A DNA stretch of 6,943 nucleotides. Origin: an uncultured Ignavibacteriales bacterium. Lineage in GTDB: Bacteria; Bacteroidota; Ignavibacteria; Ignavibacteriales; Ignavibacteriaceae. Position 1 is the stretch's first letter. Each line of letters starts with the position of its first letter. This document shows, one piece after another, positions 1 through 6,498 of this stretch. Position numbers and translations under genes: made by a program. The DNA lies in contig CAIWTC010000609.1 of NCBI GenBank assembly GCA_903915485.1, forward strand, positions 1 to 6,943. Direction: 5' to 3'. The notes beneath the pieces are model-generated. The model saw only the letters and a program-made list of their open reading frames with translations, had not been told where the DNA came from and made no database searches.

Positions 1-2657
1 AGCTTAAAGTTGAAGAAGATAAAAAAGTTTTCAGGGCATTGTATGATAGCAATCCTATGCCTATGCTGGTGATTAATAGAAAAAGCGGGGCTTTCATAAG
101 TTGTAATTCAGCGGCTCGTCGCCTTTACGGATATAGCAGTGAGGAATTTCTTAATGTATCACCATCGGAATTATGTTCTTCTTTTGAGAGTTTTGATTTT
201 GATCAGTCTGGAAAAGAATTTGATTCTATATTTCAAGATGGCGTAGCTCGCGAAGCAAAGAGGAAAGACGGAACACTGTTTTTTATTAATGTTTTGACTC
301 ACGAAATAATTTTTGATGCCGAAGATTCAGTTTTATTGGTTACACAGGATATTACCGAACATTTGAAGTCAGAGTTAGCACTTAAGGAAAGTGAAGCGAA
401 GTATAAAGGTGTAGTCTCCTCGCTTAAAGAAGGACTGCTGATGAGAATGGCAGACGGTTCATTATCCGCGTGCAATAAAAGTGCGGAGAATATATTAGGA
501 TATTCTGAAGAAGAACTGTTAAGCAATTCAGAAATCAGACCATTGCTTGGCGCGATTCATCTTGATGGAAGTCCTCTTAAGGATGATGAATTCCCGACCG
601 TTGCCGTACATAATTCAGGGGTGGCTTTAGAAAATACTGTGATGGGTGTAAAGCATCCGTCAGGGAAATTGAAGTGGCTTTCAGTAAATACAACCCCTTT
701 ATATAAAGAATCTGAGACGGTGCCCTATGCTACCGTTATTTCCTTCTTTGACATTTCGGAAAGCGTTAAGAGGGGTAAACTCTTAAAAGAAAGCGAAGAT
801 AATTTCCGCAACTTTTTTGATAACCTTGTTGATTTTGTGTTTATTCTTGATATGCGGGGTAATATACTTACTGTTAATGAAACCACGAAGATTAGATTAG
901 GGTATACTGAAGAAGAGCTTGTAGGCAAGCATGTTTTAAGCGTTCATCCTGAGGACAGGCGGGAAGAAGCCGGTAGAATTGTAGCGCAAATGCTCGAAGG
1001 AAGCAATAGTTATTGCCCAGTGCCTTTAATAACAAAAAGCGGACAATTAATATCTGTTGAAACAAGAGTGACTCTGGGCAGGTGGAGCGGGCAGGATGTG
1101 CTTTTTGGAACAAGTAAAGATATTTCCGAACTTCGTGAATCTGAAGAAAAATTTCATGGAATCTTTGAGAATAGTCCTGTGTTAATTGCTCTCACCAGTA
1201 GAGATGGAGTGATATTGGATGCTAATGACGCATTCTTAAAAGGTTTAGGTTTTCGCAGGGAAGATGCTCTTGGGAAGACTACTACGGAACTTAATATATT
1301 TTATATTCCGGAACAGCGGACGGAAATTCTGACTTTGATGGAGGAAAACGGATTTGTAAAGAACTTTGAAGTTAATGTGCTGGATAAAGAAGGCATTGTG
1401 AGAACCGGCTTATTATGTGCTGAATTTATCTCGATACAAGGTAAGAGAGTATTATTAAGCACTATAACGGATATTACGGAATTAAAACGACTGAATTCTG
1501 AAAACAAAGAATACCGCCGCAGATTCGAATACTTTTTTAATTCTTTGGATGAAGCAGTATTTATTCTTGACATTCAGAAAGATGAGTTTGTATTTCTTAA
1601 TCCTGCCGCATCGGTTACACATGAAATGCCGATTAATGTGCTTGAAAAGGGCACAGAGTTGCTCTTGAACACTGTTCACCCTGACGACCTGGAAATATTA
1701 AAATCAGCAATGGCTGAGGCATATCTAGGCAAGAAGATGACAGGCGAAGTAAGAGTTGTCTTTAGTGATGGAAGAATAAAGTGGCTGTTTTTTCGATTAT
1801 GGGTGGCGATGGATGAATTAGGCCAACCCCAGTATCTTGAAGGTATCTCATCTAACATTACGGAAATGAAGTTGAGTCAACAAGCTGTTTTGGAGGCGCT
1901 TGAGCAAGAGAAGGAAGTAAGCGAAATGAAAACGATGTTTGTTGCCACTACATCTCATGAGTTTAGAACTCCTTTGGCCGGAATTTTATCGTCCATTGAA
2001 ATACTGGAATCCTATTCCCATAACTGGTCAGAAGACAAGAAGGGGGCACATTATCTAAAAATAAAAGAAACAGTCAATCATATGATTAAAATGCTTAATG
2101 ATATGCTGATATTAAACCGCTCAGGAGCAAACGGTGTTGCTTTCGAACCTGAGATGATTGATGTCATTAAGATGTGTTCCAACATTTTAGCAGAAGTAAA
2201 CCCCAGGTGCCTGGAAAGAGATGTAAAAATACTGTTTACATCACAGCCTGATATGCCATTAATTTATCTTGACAAAAAGCTTATGCTTCAGATTATTACG
2301 AATATTTTAACAAATGCCGTTAAATATTCTAAAGCAGACTCCAAGGTGCTTTTTGACATCTGCGAGCAGGAATCATTTTTGAAAATTGAGATTACTGACT
2401 TCGGACTAGGCATGTCTGAGAAAACCTTGTCGCAAATCTACGAACCCTTTTTCCGTTCTCCCGATGTAAAGAACATTCAGGGCACAGGACTTGGTTTGCC
2501 CATAGTTAAAAATGCAGTTGATATTCATAGCGGAATAATAACATTCAACAGCAAAATAAAAGAAGGCACTAAAGTTGTTATAAAAATTCCCGTTACCCGA
2601 AAGAGGGTGAATAATTTGGCAATTTCCGGGAATGAAAGTAAATTGAATAAAGAATAA
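1..2657 (+). CDS. Multi-PAS sensor histidine kinase, 5' end outside window
   Basis: This is a histidine kinase that senses through PAS domains, autophosphorylates on His and passes the phosphate to a receiver. The frame is open back to nt 3 with no stop, and the residues before the TTG at nt 39 (LKVEEDKKVFRAL) look like a PAS linker, so the gene starts upstream and TTG 39 is not a convincing start. Counting the codon at nt 39 as residue 1, five PAS domains lie at about 1-110, 118-245, 253-365, 369-483 and 492-612. Each ends in a D/N-I-T/S-E signature (DITEH, DISES, DISEL, DITEL, NITEM), most followed by an ESE-x-F-type linker. HisKA spans about 628-695 with H-box SHEFRTP (His640). HATPase_c follows with N-box NILTNAVKYS, G1 DFGLGM (787-792), F-box YEPFF and G2 GTGLGLPIV (815-823), so all catalytic boxes are intact. 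No membrane segment is visible in this part. The PAS ligand cannot be told. The next gene starts 8 nt downstream. Confidence 0.95.
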   Translation, partial: LKVEEDKKVFRALYDSNPMPMLVINRKSGAFISCNSAARRLYGYSSEEFLNVSPSELCSSFESFDFDQSGKEFDSIFQDGVAREAKRKDGTLFFINVLTHEIIFDAEDSVLLVTQDITEHLKSELALKESEAKYKGVVSSLKEGLLMRMADGSLSACNKSAENILGYSEEELLSNSEIRPLLGAIHLDGSPLKDDEFPTVAVHNSGVALENTVMGVKHPSGKLKWLSVNTTPLYKESETVPYATVISFFDISESVKRGKLLKESEDNFRNFFDNLVDFVFILDMRGNILTVNETTKIRLGYTEEELVGKHVLSVHPEDRREEAGRIVAQMLEGSNSYCPVPLITKSGQLISVETRVTLGRWSGQDVLFGTSKDISELRESEEKFHGIFENSPVLIALTSRDGVILDANDAFLKGLGFRREDALGKTTTELNIFYIPEQRTEILTLMEENGFVKNFEVNVLDKEGIVRTGLLCAEFISIQGKRVLLSTITDITELKRLNSENKEYRRRFEYFFNSLDEAVFILDIQKDEFVFLNPAASVTHEMPINVLEKGTELLLNTVHPDDLEILKSAMAEAYLGKKMTGEVRVVFSDGRIKWLFFRLWVAMDELGQPQYLEGISSNITEMKLSQQAVLEALEQEKEVSEMKTMFVATTSHEFRTPLAGILSSIEILESYSHNWSEDKKGAHYLKIKETVNHMIKMLNDMLILNRSGANGVAFEPEMIDVIKMCSNILAEVNPRCLERDVKILFTSQPDMPLIYLDKKLMLQIITNILTNAVKYSKADSKVLFDICEQESFLKIEITDFGLGMSEKTLSQIYEPFFRSPDVKNIQGTGLGLPIVKNAVDIHSGIITFNSKIKEGTKVVIKIPVTRKRVNNLAISGNESKLNKE

Positions 2658-2665
2658 AGGATAAT

Positions 2666-3826
2666 ATGGAAAGTAAGAAAATTTTAATAATAGAAGACGA
2701 TAAACTTGTCCGGGAAAATATCTTTGAAATCTTAGAGGCTGAAGGCTTTACGGTAGTTCAGGCTAAAGACGGAGTAGAGGGAATTTTTAAGGCAAAGCAA
2801 GAACTCCCTGATTTAGTTCTTAGCGATATAGCCATGCCCCATGTAGATGGATTTCAAGTAATTGAATTACTTAAAACCGATAAACTGACTGAGCGAATCC
2901 CTTTTATTTTCCTAAGTGCAAAAGCAGAACTCTCAGATTTGAAAAAAGGACTTAGGTTTGGGGCTGACGATTATTTAACAAAACCTTTTACTAAGTCTGA
3001 TTTATTGAGTGCAATTGAGTTAAGACTGCATAAACACGAGCTTGTGACGAGTGAAATGAAAAACCTGCGGGAAAATATTATAAACTCCTTACCGCACGAG
3101 TTCAGGACACCATTGACCGCAATCAGCGGCTTTGCAGAAATCATCAGAACTGAGATAGATACTTTAACCAGAAAAGATATCCTTGAATTTATCACTTATA
3201 TAATAGCCGGTGCAGACAGGCTTAAAGGTATCTCTGAGAACTTTATACTGCTTTCTCTACTAGAAACTATTAAAGATATCCCTGAAGAAATAGAAGAACT
3301 CCGCAACAATAATTTATCTAACATTCCAGAGATGCTGCTTAAATCCGGGACAAGCATTGCATTAAGATTGGGCCGTCACAGTGACATTGATTTTTGTGCA
3401 GGTACGGAGTCTTGTCTTTCTAGCGCTACAATCAATTGTACAAAAGCCATGAAAAGCAAGGATGCTTCGGCTTATACTGATGTTACCATTCGTATTTCAT
3501 CAAATTATTTTACGAGAGTAATTGAAGAACTGATTTCTAACGCGTTGAAGTTTTCGAAAGAATCAGAAACAGTAAAAATCTGTTACTTTACAAATAACAA
3601 TAACTTTGTTATTAGTATTTCTAACCCAAATTCGCTTATCTTGGATGATAAAATTCTGACTTTTGGAGCTCTCATGCAGATTAATCGTAAAAAATATGAA
3701 CAGCAGGGTGTCGGCTTAGGTTTGGCGCTTGCTCAAAGAATCGTATCACTCACAGGCGGTGCGCTGGATGTAGAAACGAAGAATGGATTATTTTCGGCCA
3801 CAATAATTTATCCGGTTGCTAAATGA
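2666..3826 (+). CDS. REC-HisKA-HATPase hybrid protein (receiver fused N-terminal to histidine kinase)
   Basis: This 386-residue cytoplasmic protein has a receiver at about 4-122: acidic E10/D11/D12, phospho-acceptor D54 in SDIAMP, S84, and K107 in TKPF. A kinase core follows, with H-box LPHEFRTPL (His144), N-box EELISNALKFS (287-297) and G2 GVGLGLALAQ (348-357). The H-box context (LRENIINSLPHEFRTP) and the MQINRKKYEQQGVGLGL stretch match a family of REC-kinases where this region usually reads MQFxRKxYEQQGSGLGL. The G1 box is degenerate: where DxGxG-type residues are expected it reads ISNPNSL (318-324), with no glycine. Kinase activity may therefore be weak or absent. The H-to-N-box distance is about 148 residues against about 118 in the other two kinases here. 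AAAGGA at 2656-2661 is a good ribosome binding site for ATG 2666. The stop overlaps the next gene by ATGA, so translational coupling is likely. It is a probable middle relay between the PAS kinase and the LytTR regulator. Confidence 0.93.
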   Translation: MESKKILIIEDDKLVRENIFEILEAEGFTVVQAKDGVEGIFKAKQELPDLVLSDIAMPHVDGFQVIELLKTDKLTERIPFIFLSAKAELSDLKKGLRFGADDYLTKPFTKSDLLSAIELRLHKHELVTSEMKNLRENIINSLPHEFRTPLTAISGFAEIIRTEIDTLTRKDILEFITYIIAGADRLKGISENFILLSLLETIKDIPEEIEELRNNNLSNIPEMLLKSGTSIALRLGRHSDIDFCAGTESCLSSATINCTKAMKSKDASAYTDVTIRISSNYFTRVIEELISNALKFSKESETVKICYFTNNNNFVISISNPNSLILDDKILTFGALMQINRKKYEQQGVGLGLALAQRIVSLTGGALDVETKNGLFSATIIYPVAK

Positions 3827-4626
3827 TAAGTATATTATATATTGAAGATGACCCCAATATAAGGGAGAATGTAAGTACAATACTTCTTGAAGAGGGTTAT
3901 AATGCTGTCTCAGCGTCTAACGGCAAAGATGGTCTGCAGAAAATATCCGAGACTAATTTTGATTTAGTTCTCTGTGATATAATGCTGCCCGATATAGACG
4001 GGTTCAAGATTTTGCAGAAGTATCCCTTCTTTAATAAAGGGGTCCCGCCTCCGTTTATATTCCTGACTGCTCTTGACGATATTAGAAATCTGCGCCACGG
4101 TATGATGCTTGGTGCTGATGACTATTTAACAAAACCGTTTTCCCGCATTGAACTCTTAAAGGCTATAGAAATTCGTTTGGAGAAACATTCAAATTTAGTA
4201 GCTAAGATAAATAACGGTATGGAAAAAATTTCTGTCGATAACAGTTCGGAAAAAAAGACAAAGAAGGGTTCAGAAAATTCAGAAACATTCAAGTATGATG
4301 ACACTTTCTTTCTCTCCACGGCAAAAAAGAGTGAGTTTATTCATATCAGGGATATCTTATATATTAAATCAGAACGCGATTATACTTCGGTGTCGCTAAC
4401 CGGCGGAAGAAAAATACTCCTGAAAAAAACTTTAAAGAACTGGCTGGAAGTTCTTCCTGAAAAATATTTTATTCAGATTCACCGCTCGGTGATACTTAAT
4501 ATTAATTTTGTTGCAGAAGTTACCAAGTGGTTTAACTATACAAACAAAATTACCCTTAAGGGCAGCGAAGATGTGTTGTATATCAGTCAAAGATATTCAA
4601 GAAATCTGCGCTCTGATGCTTGGTAA
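3823..4626 (+). CDS. LytTR-family response regulator (REC-LytTR)
   Basis: This 267-residue transcription factor has a receiver at about 2-122: E8/D9/D10, phospho-acceptor D52 in CDIMLP, T82, and K104 in TKPF. A charged, Ser/Lys-rich linker follows (about 130-158), then a LytTR DNA-binding domain (about 160-265). LytTR hallmarks visible are FIHIRDILYIKSERDYTSV (172-190), the KTL segment, IHRSVILNI (219-227) and the terminal ISQRYSRNLR (254-263). LytTR domains generally bind pairs of short direct repeats about two helical turns apart; three such repeats lie 160-210 nt after this stop. The start ATG is within the preceding gene's stop (ATGA), so the two are probably coupled. Its receiver closely resembles that of the upstream REC-kinase, including GADDYLTKPF and the following helix, which suggests duplication inside the operon. 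It is probably the output of the operon. No helix-turn-helix is present. Confidence 0.95.
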   Translation: MISILYIEDDPNIRENVSTILLEEGYNAVSASNGKDGLQKISETNFDLVLCDIMLPDIDGFKILQKYPFFNKGVPPPFIFLTALDDIRNLRHGMMLGADDYLTKPFSRIELLKAIEIRLEKHSNLVAKINNGMEKISVDNSSEKKTKKGSENSETFKYDDTFFLSTAKKSEFIHIRDILYIKSERDYTSVSLTGGRKILLKKTLKNWLEVLPEKYFIQIHRSVILNINFVAEVTKWFNYTNKITLKGSEDVLYISQRYSRNLRSDAW

Positions 4627-4783
4627 GGCTGTTTTTATAAGCTTAACTTATGCTGCGAAATAAATAGATAATGCTCTTGTTTTTAAGTAGCTATTTCCCT
4701 AATTAAAAATGCTTCACTGCGAATCATTTGGGTGAATTTTGGTAATTTCAAAGAACTAGTTAACTAAAATTGACACAATTGAT

Positions 4784-4833
4784 TTCGTCGACCATAATGA
4801 CTTGCTCGTCGAAACTATCCTTAGCTCGTCGAA
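4784..4833 (+). promoter_or_regulatory. Triple CGTCGA direct repeat, candidate LytTR operator
   Basis: CGTCGA occurs at 4786-4791, 4807-4812 and 4827-4832, which is 21 and 20 nt apart, or about two helical turns. The second and third copies share the ten bases GCTCGTCGAA; the first reads TTTCGTCGAC. Direct repeats with this period are the known layout of LytTR binding sites, and a LytTR gene ends 157 nt upstream. The half-site sequence itself differs from the published LytTR consensus, so the link to this regulator is inferred. The small gene at 5023 would be the likely target. Confidence 0.4.
4806..4826 (+). repeat. Shared 21-nt intergenic motif, copy 1
   Basis: This matches 6554-6574 at 17 of 21 positions without gaps. 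The first seven bases (TCGTCGA) and the last seven (CTTAGCT) are identical, and the differences sit in the middle. Similarity may continue after a 20-nt insertion here: ACACAAACTAA (4846-4856) resembles ACACACTAA (6576-6584). Both copies lie upstream of related small genes, 197 and 275 nt before the start codons. The motif overlaps the second CGTCGA repeat. Confidence 0.5.
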
Positions 4834-4923
4834 TATTCAGGCAATACACAAACTAATTCCCCTATCTTTCTTTCGAAATAACATCGATTTTTCTGCCATA
4901 AAACGCTCAAAATGTTGATAATA

Positions 4924-4954
4924 CTTCCGACACTCTCAGAAAACTTTGCGGAAG
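4924..4954 (+). repeat. Inverted repeat CTTCCG/CGGAAG
   Basis: CTTCCG at 4924-4929 is perfectly complementary to CGGAAG at 4949-4954, leaving a 19-nt loop. No T-run follows, so it is not an obvious terminator. It lies 68 nt before the small gene's ATG and could be part of its leader or a protein site. The stem is short enough to arise by chance. Confidence 0.25.
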
Positions 4955-5022
4955 CAAATCAATGATGTTATTCCTTCTTATAATTGTTTTATTTATTATT
5001 ATTGTAAGTGAGAAGAAGTCTG

Positions 5023-5265
5023 ATGAATTACACGATATACAAAAGTGAAGCTGACTTTTATTTGGTAAAGGGAATAAAATATAAAAAATCATCAGTAAAG
5101 TTTCTTGAAAAAGGCAATGAGTATTTTATAATACTAAAATATTTTATATTCAAGAAATTCCCAATATATACCAGAAAATTGCGGTTCAATTCATTTGACA
5201 GAGCAGAATGCAAATATGAAAATTTAAAGACGACACTCCTGCAATGGGAAGATAGACTTAGATAA
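5023..5265 (+). CDS. Small protein of unknown function, copy 1
   Basis: I do not recognise this 80-residue protein. It is rich in Lys, Arg, Tyr and Phe and looks basic and soluble. The N-terminal half suggests alternating beta strands (YTIYK, FYLVKGIKY, SSVKFLEK, YFIILKYFIF), followed by an Arg/Lys/Glu-rich probable helix (FDRAECKYENLKTTLLQWEDRLR region, ending at the stop). There is no signal peptide or clear membrane helix. The frame also permits a GTG start at 5008, but ATG 5023 is preferred because it aligns exactly with the start of the related gene at 6849. The ribosome binding site is poor (GAGAAGAAG upstream). Over the 31 comparable residues 12 are identical (M1, Y3, I5, Y6, K16, G17, Y20, K22, S24, V25, K26, E29) with many conservative changes, which strongly supports it as a real gene. 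It lies downstream of the CGTCGA repeats. Confidence 0.7.
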   Translation: MNYTIYKSEADFYLVKGIKYKKSSVKFLEKGNEYFIILKYFIFKKFPIYTRKLRFNSFDRAECKYENLKTTLLQWEDRLR

Positions 5266-5350
5266 CAATGCACGCATACAATAATAAGACAAACATAATA
5301 CGATTCAATAAAAATAATTTTAACCCACTAAAATGATACTTCGTAGAGAA

Positions 5351-5387
5351 ATGTATTCGCTTGTCGAAAAGTTCTTCCCGAATACAT
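5351..5387 (+). repeat. Perfect 9-bp inverted repeat with GTCGAA in the loop
   Basis: ATGTATTCG (5351-5359) is exactly complementary to CGAATACAT (5379-5387), with a 19-nt loop. There is no T-run on the plus strand after it. The loop contains GCTTGTCGAA (starting at stem base 5359), one base away from the GCTCGTCGAA repeats at 4804-4833. It lies in the 234-nt gap between the small gene and the sensor-less kinase, 112 nt before the kinase start. It could be an operator, a leader hairpin or a weak terminator of the small gene; the sequence does not decide. Confidence 0.4.
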
Positions 5388-5499
5388 ACTCTTGAAATAA
5401 ATTGATTGCAGCATTTACTATTGTTTTTTGTTTTGGTTTTCATCAAAGTATAAAAATGAACTTTTAGTATTATAACTTTATAGCAAAAGAAATTATAAC

Positions 5500-6291
5500 A
5501 TGAATTTGGCATTAAATAGCAGACATACATACTTGAACATCGGATTATCAGTATCGGAAGAGGACGAAATACAAAGTTTGAACACCGAGTTGATTGATAA
5601 AAAGATATCGGCAGTGCTGCATGACTTACGAAGCCCTCTTCAGCCGATTTGCAGTCTGAGCGAAACGCTTGAGAGTGATTATGAGAAGTTATCAAGAAGC
5701 GAAGTTAATGATATAATTCATTCACTGCACAGCGGCATTAAAACTTTCTCTAACATGATGGATGAGCTTTTGAAGTGGATGAATCACGAACAAAAGGAGA
5801 TAACATTCAATCCTGCGTCTGTAAACTTAAGCGATGCGGTTGATGCGGCAATTGTAAGCCAGAAATTATATCTTTCACAAAAGCATATCAATATCATAAA
5901 CAATATTGATGCTTCAATTCAGATATATGCGGATAATCAGATGCTGAATTCAATTATGAATAATCTTATTTCCAATGCAGTCAAGTTTTCCTTCAGGGAA
6001 GGTACTGTTGAGGTTAATGCCTTGGCCGGTGATAGTTATGTCGAAGTATCGGTTACGGATTCTGGACTTGGAATACCGGACGCAATACGGAAAAAACTAT
6101 TCGAGTCAAATGGGCATATAACAGGGCAGGGAACAGTGAAGGAAAAGAAATACTCCACCGGACTGAAACTATGCAGGGATTATGTAGAGAGACATACCGG
6201 AGAAATTAAAGTCGAGAGTAAATTGGATGAGGGAAGCAGATTCAGTTTCACAATGCCGAACTTCTCTTCAGATGATATTGTGTTCATGTAA
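5500..6291 (+). CDS. Sensor-less histidine kinase (HisKA-HATPase)
   Basis: This 263-residue soluble kinase has no transmembrane or sensor domain. Only about 30 residues precede the HisKA domain, and an in-frame TAA at 5473-5475 rules out a longer version. H-box is VLHDLRSPLQP (His41); N-box NNLISNAVKFS (154-164); G1 VTDSGLGIP (185-193). The G2 region reads YSTGLKLCRDYVERHTG (218-234). Members of this group usually have GTGLGL followed by LCKEFVEKHGG, so the first and third glycines of G2 are replaced (S219, K223). It ends with the normal ESKLDEGSRFSFTMP strand. It should autophosphorylate at His41 if ATP binding tolerates the altered G2, and donate to a receiver elsewhere, possibly the upstream REC proteins. 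The ribosome binding site is weak (AAAAGA). It sits alone, 234 nt after the small gene, so it probably has its own promoter. Confidence 0.93.
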   Translation: MNLALNSRHTYLNIGLSVSEEDEIQSLNTELIDKKISAVLHDLRSPLQPICSLSETLESDYEKLSRSEVNDIIHSLHSGIKTFSNMMDELLKWMNHEQKEITFNPASVNLSDAVDAAIVSQKLYLSQKHINIINNIDASIQIYADNQMLNSIMNNLISNAVKFSFREGTVEVNALAGDSYVEVSVTDSGLGIPDAIRKKLFESNGHITGQGTVKEKKYSTGLKLCRDYVERHTGEIKVESKLDEGSRFSFTMPNFSSDDIVFM

Positions 6292-6356
6292 GAAACTATA
6301 CCTGAGCAAAAGCGTTGATAGATAATTAATATTATAAAAGTTTAAAGGGAATAATA

Positions 6357-6397
6357 AATATATAAAAGAGTTTGCCCTTAACTAGTGAAAGCAAACT
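6357..6397 (-). terminator. Possible minus-strand intrinsic terminator
   Basis: Read on the minus strand, AGTTTGC (6397-6391) pairs perfectly with GCAAACT (6375-6369), and CTTTTATATAT follows directly. This is a 7-bp stem with a 15-nt loop and a moderately U-rich tail. It is an alternative to the 10-pair hairpin using the same bases, so both cannot form at once. It would end a minus-strand RNA starting near 6493. The tail is interrupted by A residues, so this is tentative. Confidence 0.25.
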
Positions 6398-6475
6398 AAG
6401 GGTAAAGCAGATTCAACTCCACTTTTTCCGTCTGACCAGTGGCCGCTGGATAGGAAGATGTGGAGTCTGGATCTG
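6369..6475. ncRNA. Highly structured segment, candidate noncoding RNA or structured UTR
   Basis: Two hairpins stand side by side. The first pairs 6371-6380 with 6397-6406 (TTTGCCCTTA/TAAGGGTAAA, 10 pairs, 16-nt loop). The second is long: 6408-6415 with 6468-6475, then 6416-6422 with 6460-6466 after one bulged base (6467), 6424-6429 with 6453-6458 after one T-T mismatch, an internal loop, and an apical stem 6436-6440 with 6445-6449 capped by GGCC; 26 pairs in all. Read as plus-strand RNA, four non-Watson-Crick positions are all G-U pairs (6374/6403, 6413/6470, 6425/6457, 6440/6445). On the minus strand all become A-C mismatches, which favours plus. Against this, a promoter-like sequence and U-rich tail flank it in minus orientation. 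I do not recognise a known RNA family (not tRNA, SRP RNA or 6S by eye). Confidence 0.4.
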
Positions 6476-6498
6476 AATTAGAGCAGAACCCGCCCAAA

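Larger units (their letters stand above)
4627..5022 (+). other. Noncoding gap after the LytTR gene
   Basis: These 396 nt hold no convincing gene. Visible elements are three CGTCGA direct repeats (4786-4832), one copy of the shared 21-nt motif (4806-4826), and an inverted repeat at 4924-4954. A weak AT-rich inverted repeat AAATAG/CTATTT (4662-4667 and 4691-4696) is followed by CCCTAATTAAAAAT and is not a convincing terminator. No clear terminator follows the regulator. Open frames here are short and lack a supported start. Confidence 0.6.

Noticed and set aside
892..1858. Several minus-strand open frames inside the PAS kinase gene
   Set aside because: All lie opposite a strongly conserved PAS-kinase frame and show no domain signatures.
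4637..4651. ATAAG/CTTAT inverted repeat as terminator of the operon
   Set aside because: The five-bp AT-rich stem is too weak and no T-run follows.
4760..4918. 52-codon open frame across the CGTCGA repeats, with weak resemblance to the frame at 6508-6591
   Set aside because: No ATG or GTG start, and the resemblance is concentrated in the shared 21-nt DNA motif. It might be a gene remnant but cannot be supported.
5333..5395. 20-codon open frame across the 9-bp inverted repeat
   Set aside because: No ribosome binding site, and the palindrome explains the sequence better.
5428..5454. TTGTTT and TATAAA as a sigma-70-like promoter for the sensor-less kinase
   Set aside because: The spacer is only 15 nt and the DNA is AT-rich, so the match is not convincing.
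5258..5695. 145-codon open frame on the minus strand
   Set aside because: It overlaps the 5' part of the sensor-less kinase in antisense, has no recognisable domain and odd composition; the kinase frame is clearly real.
6369..6401. H-type pseudoknot from the two interleaved stems
   Set aside because: The connecting loops would be zero nt long, which is not sterically feasible; alternative hairpins fit better.
6369..6475. Integron attC site or insertion-sequence end
   Set aside because: No clear attC core sites, integrase, transposase or target duplication are visible in the window.
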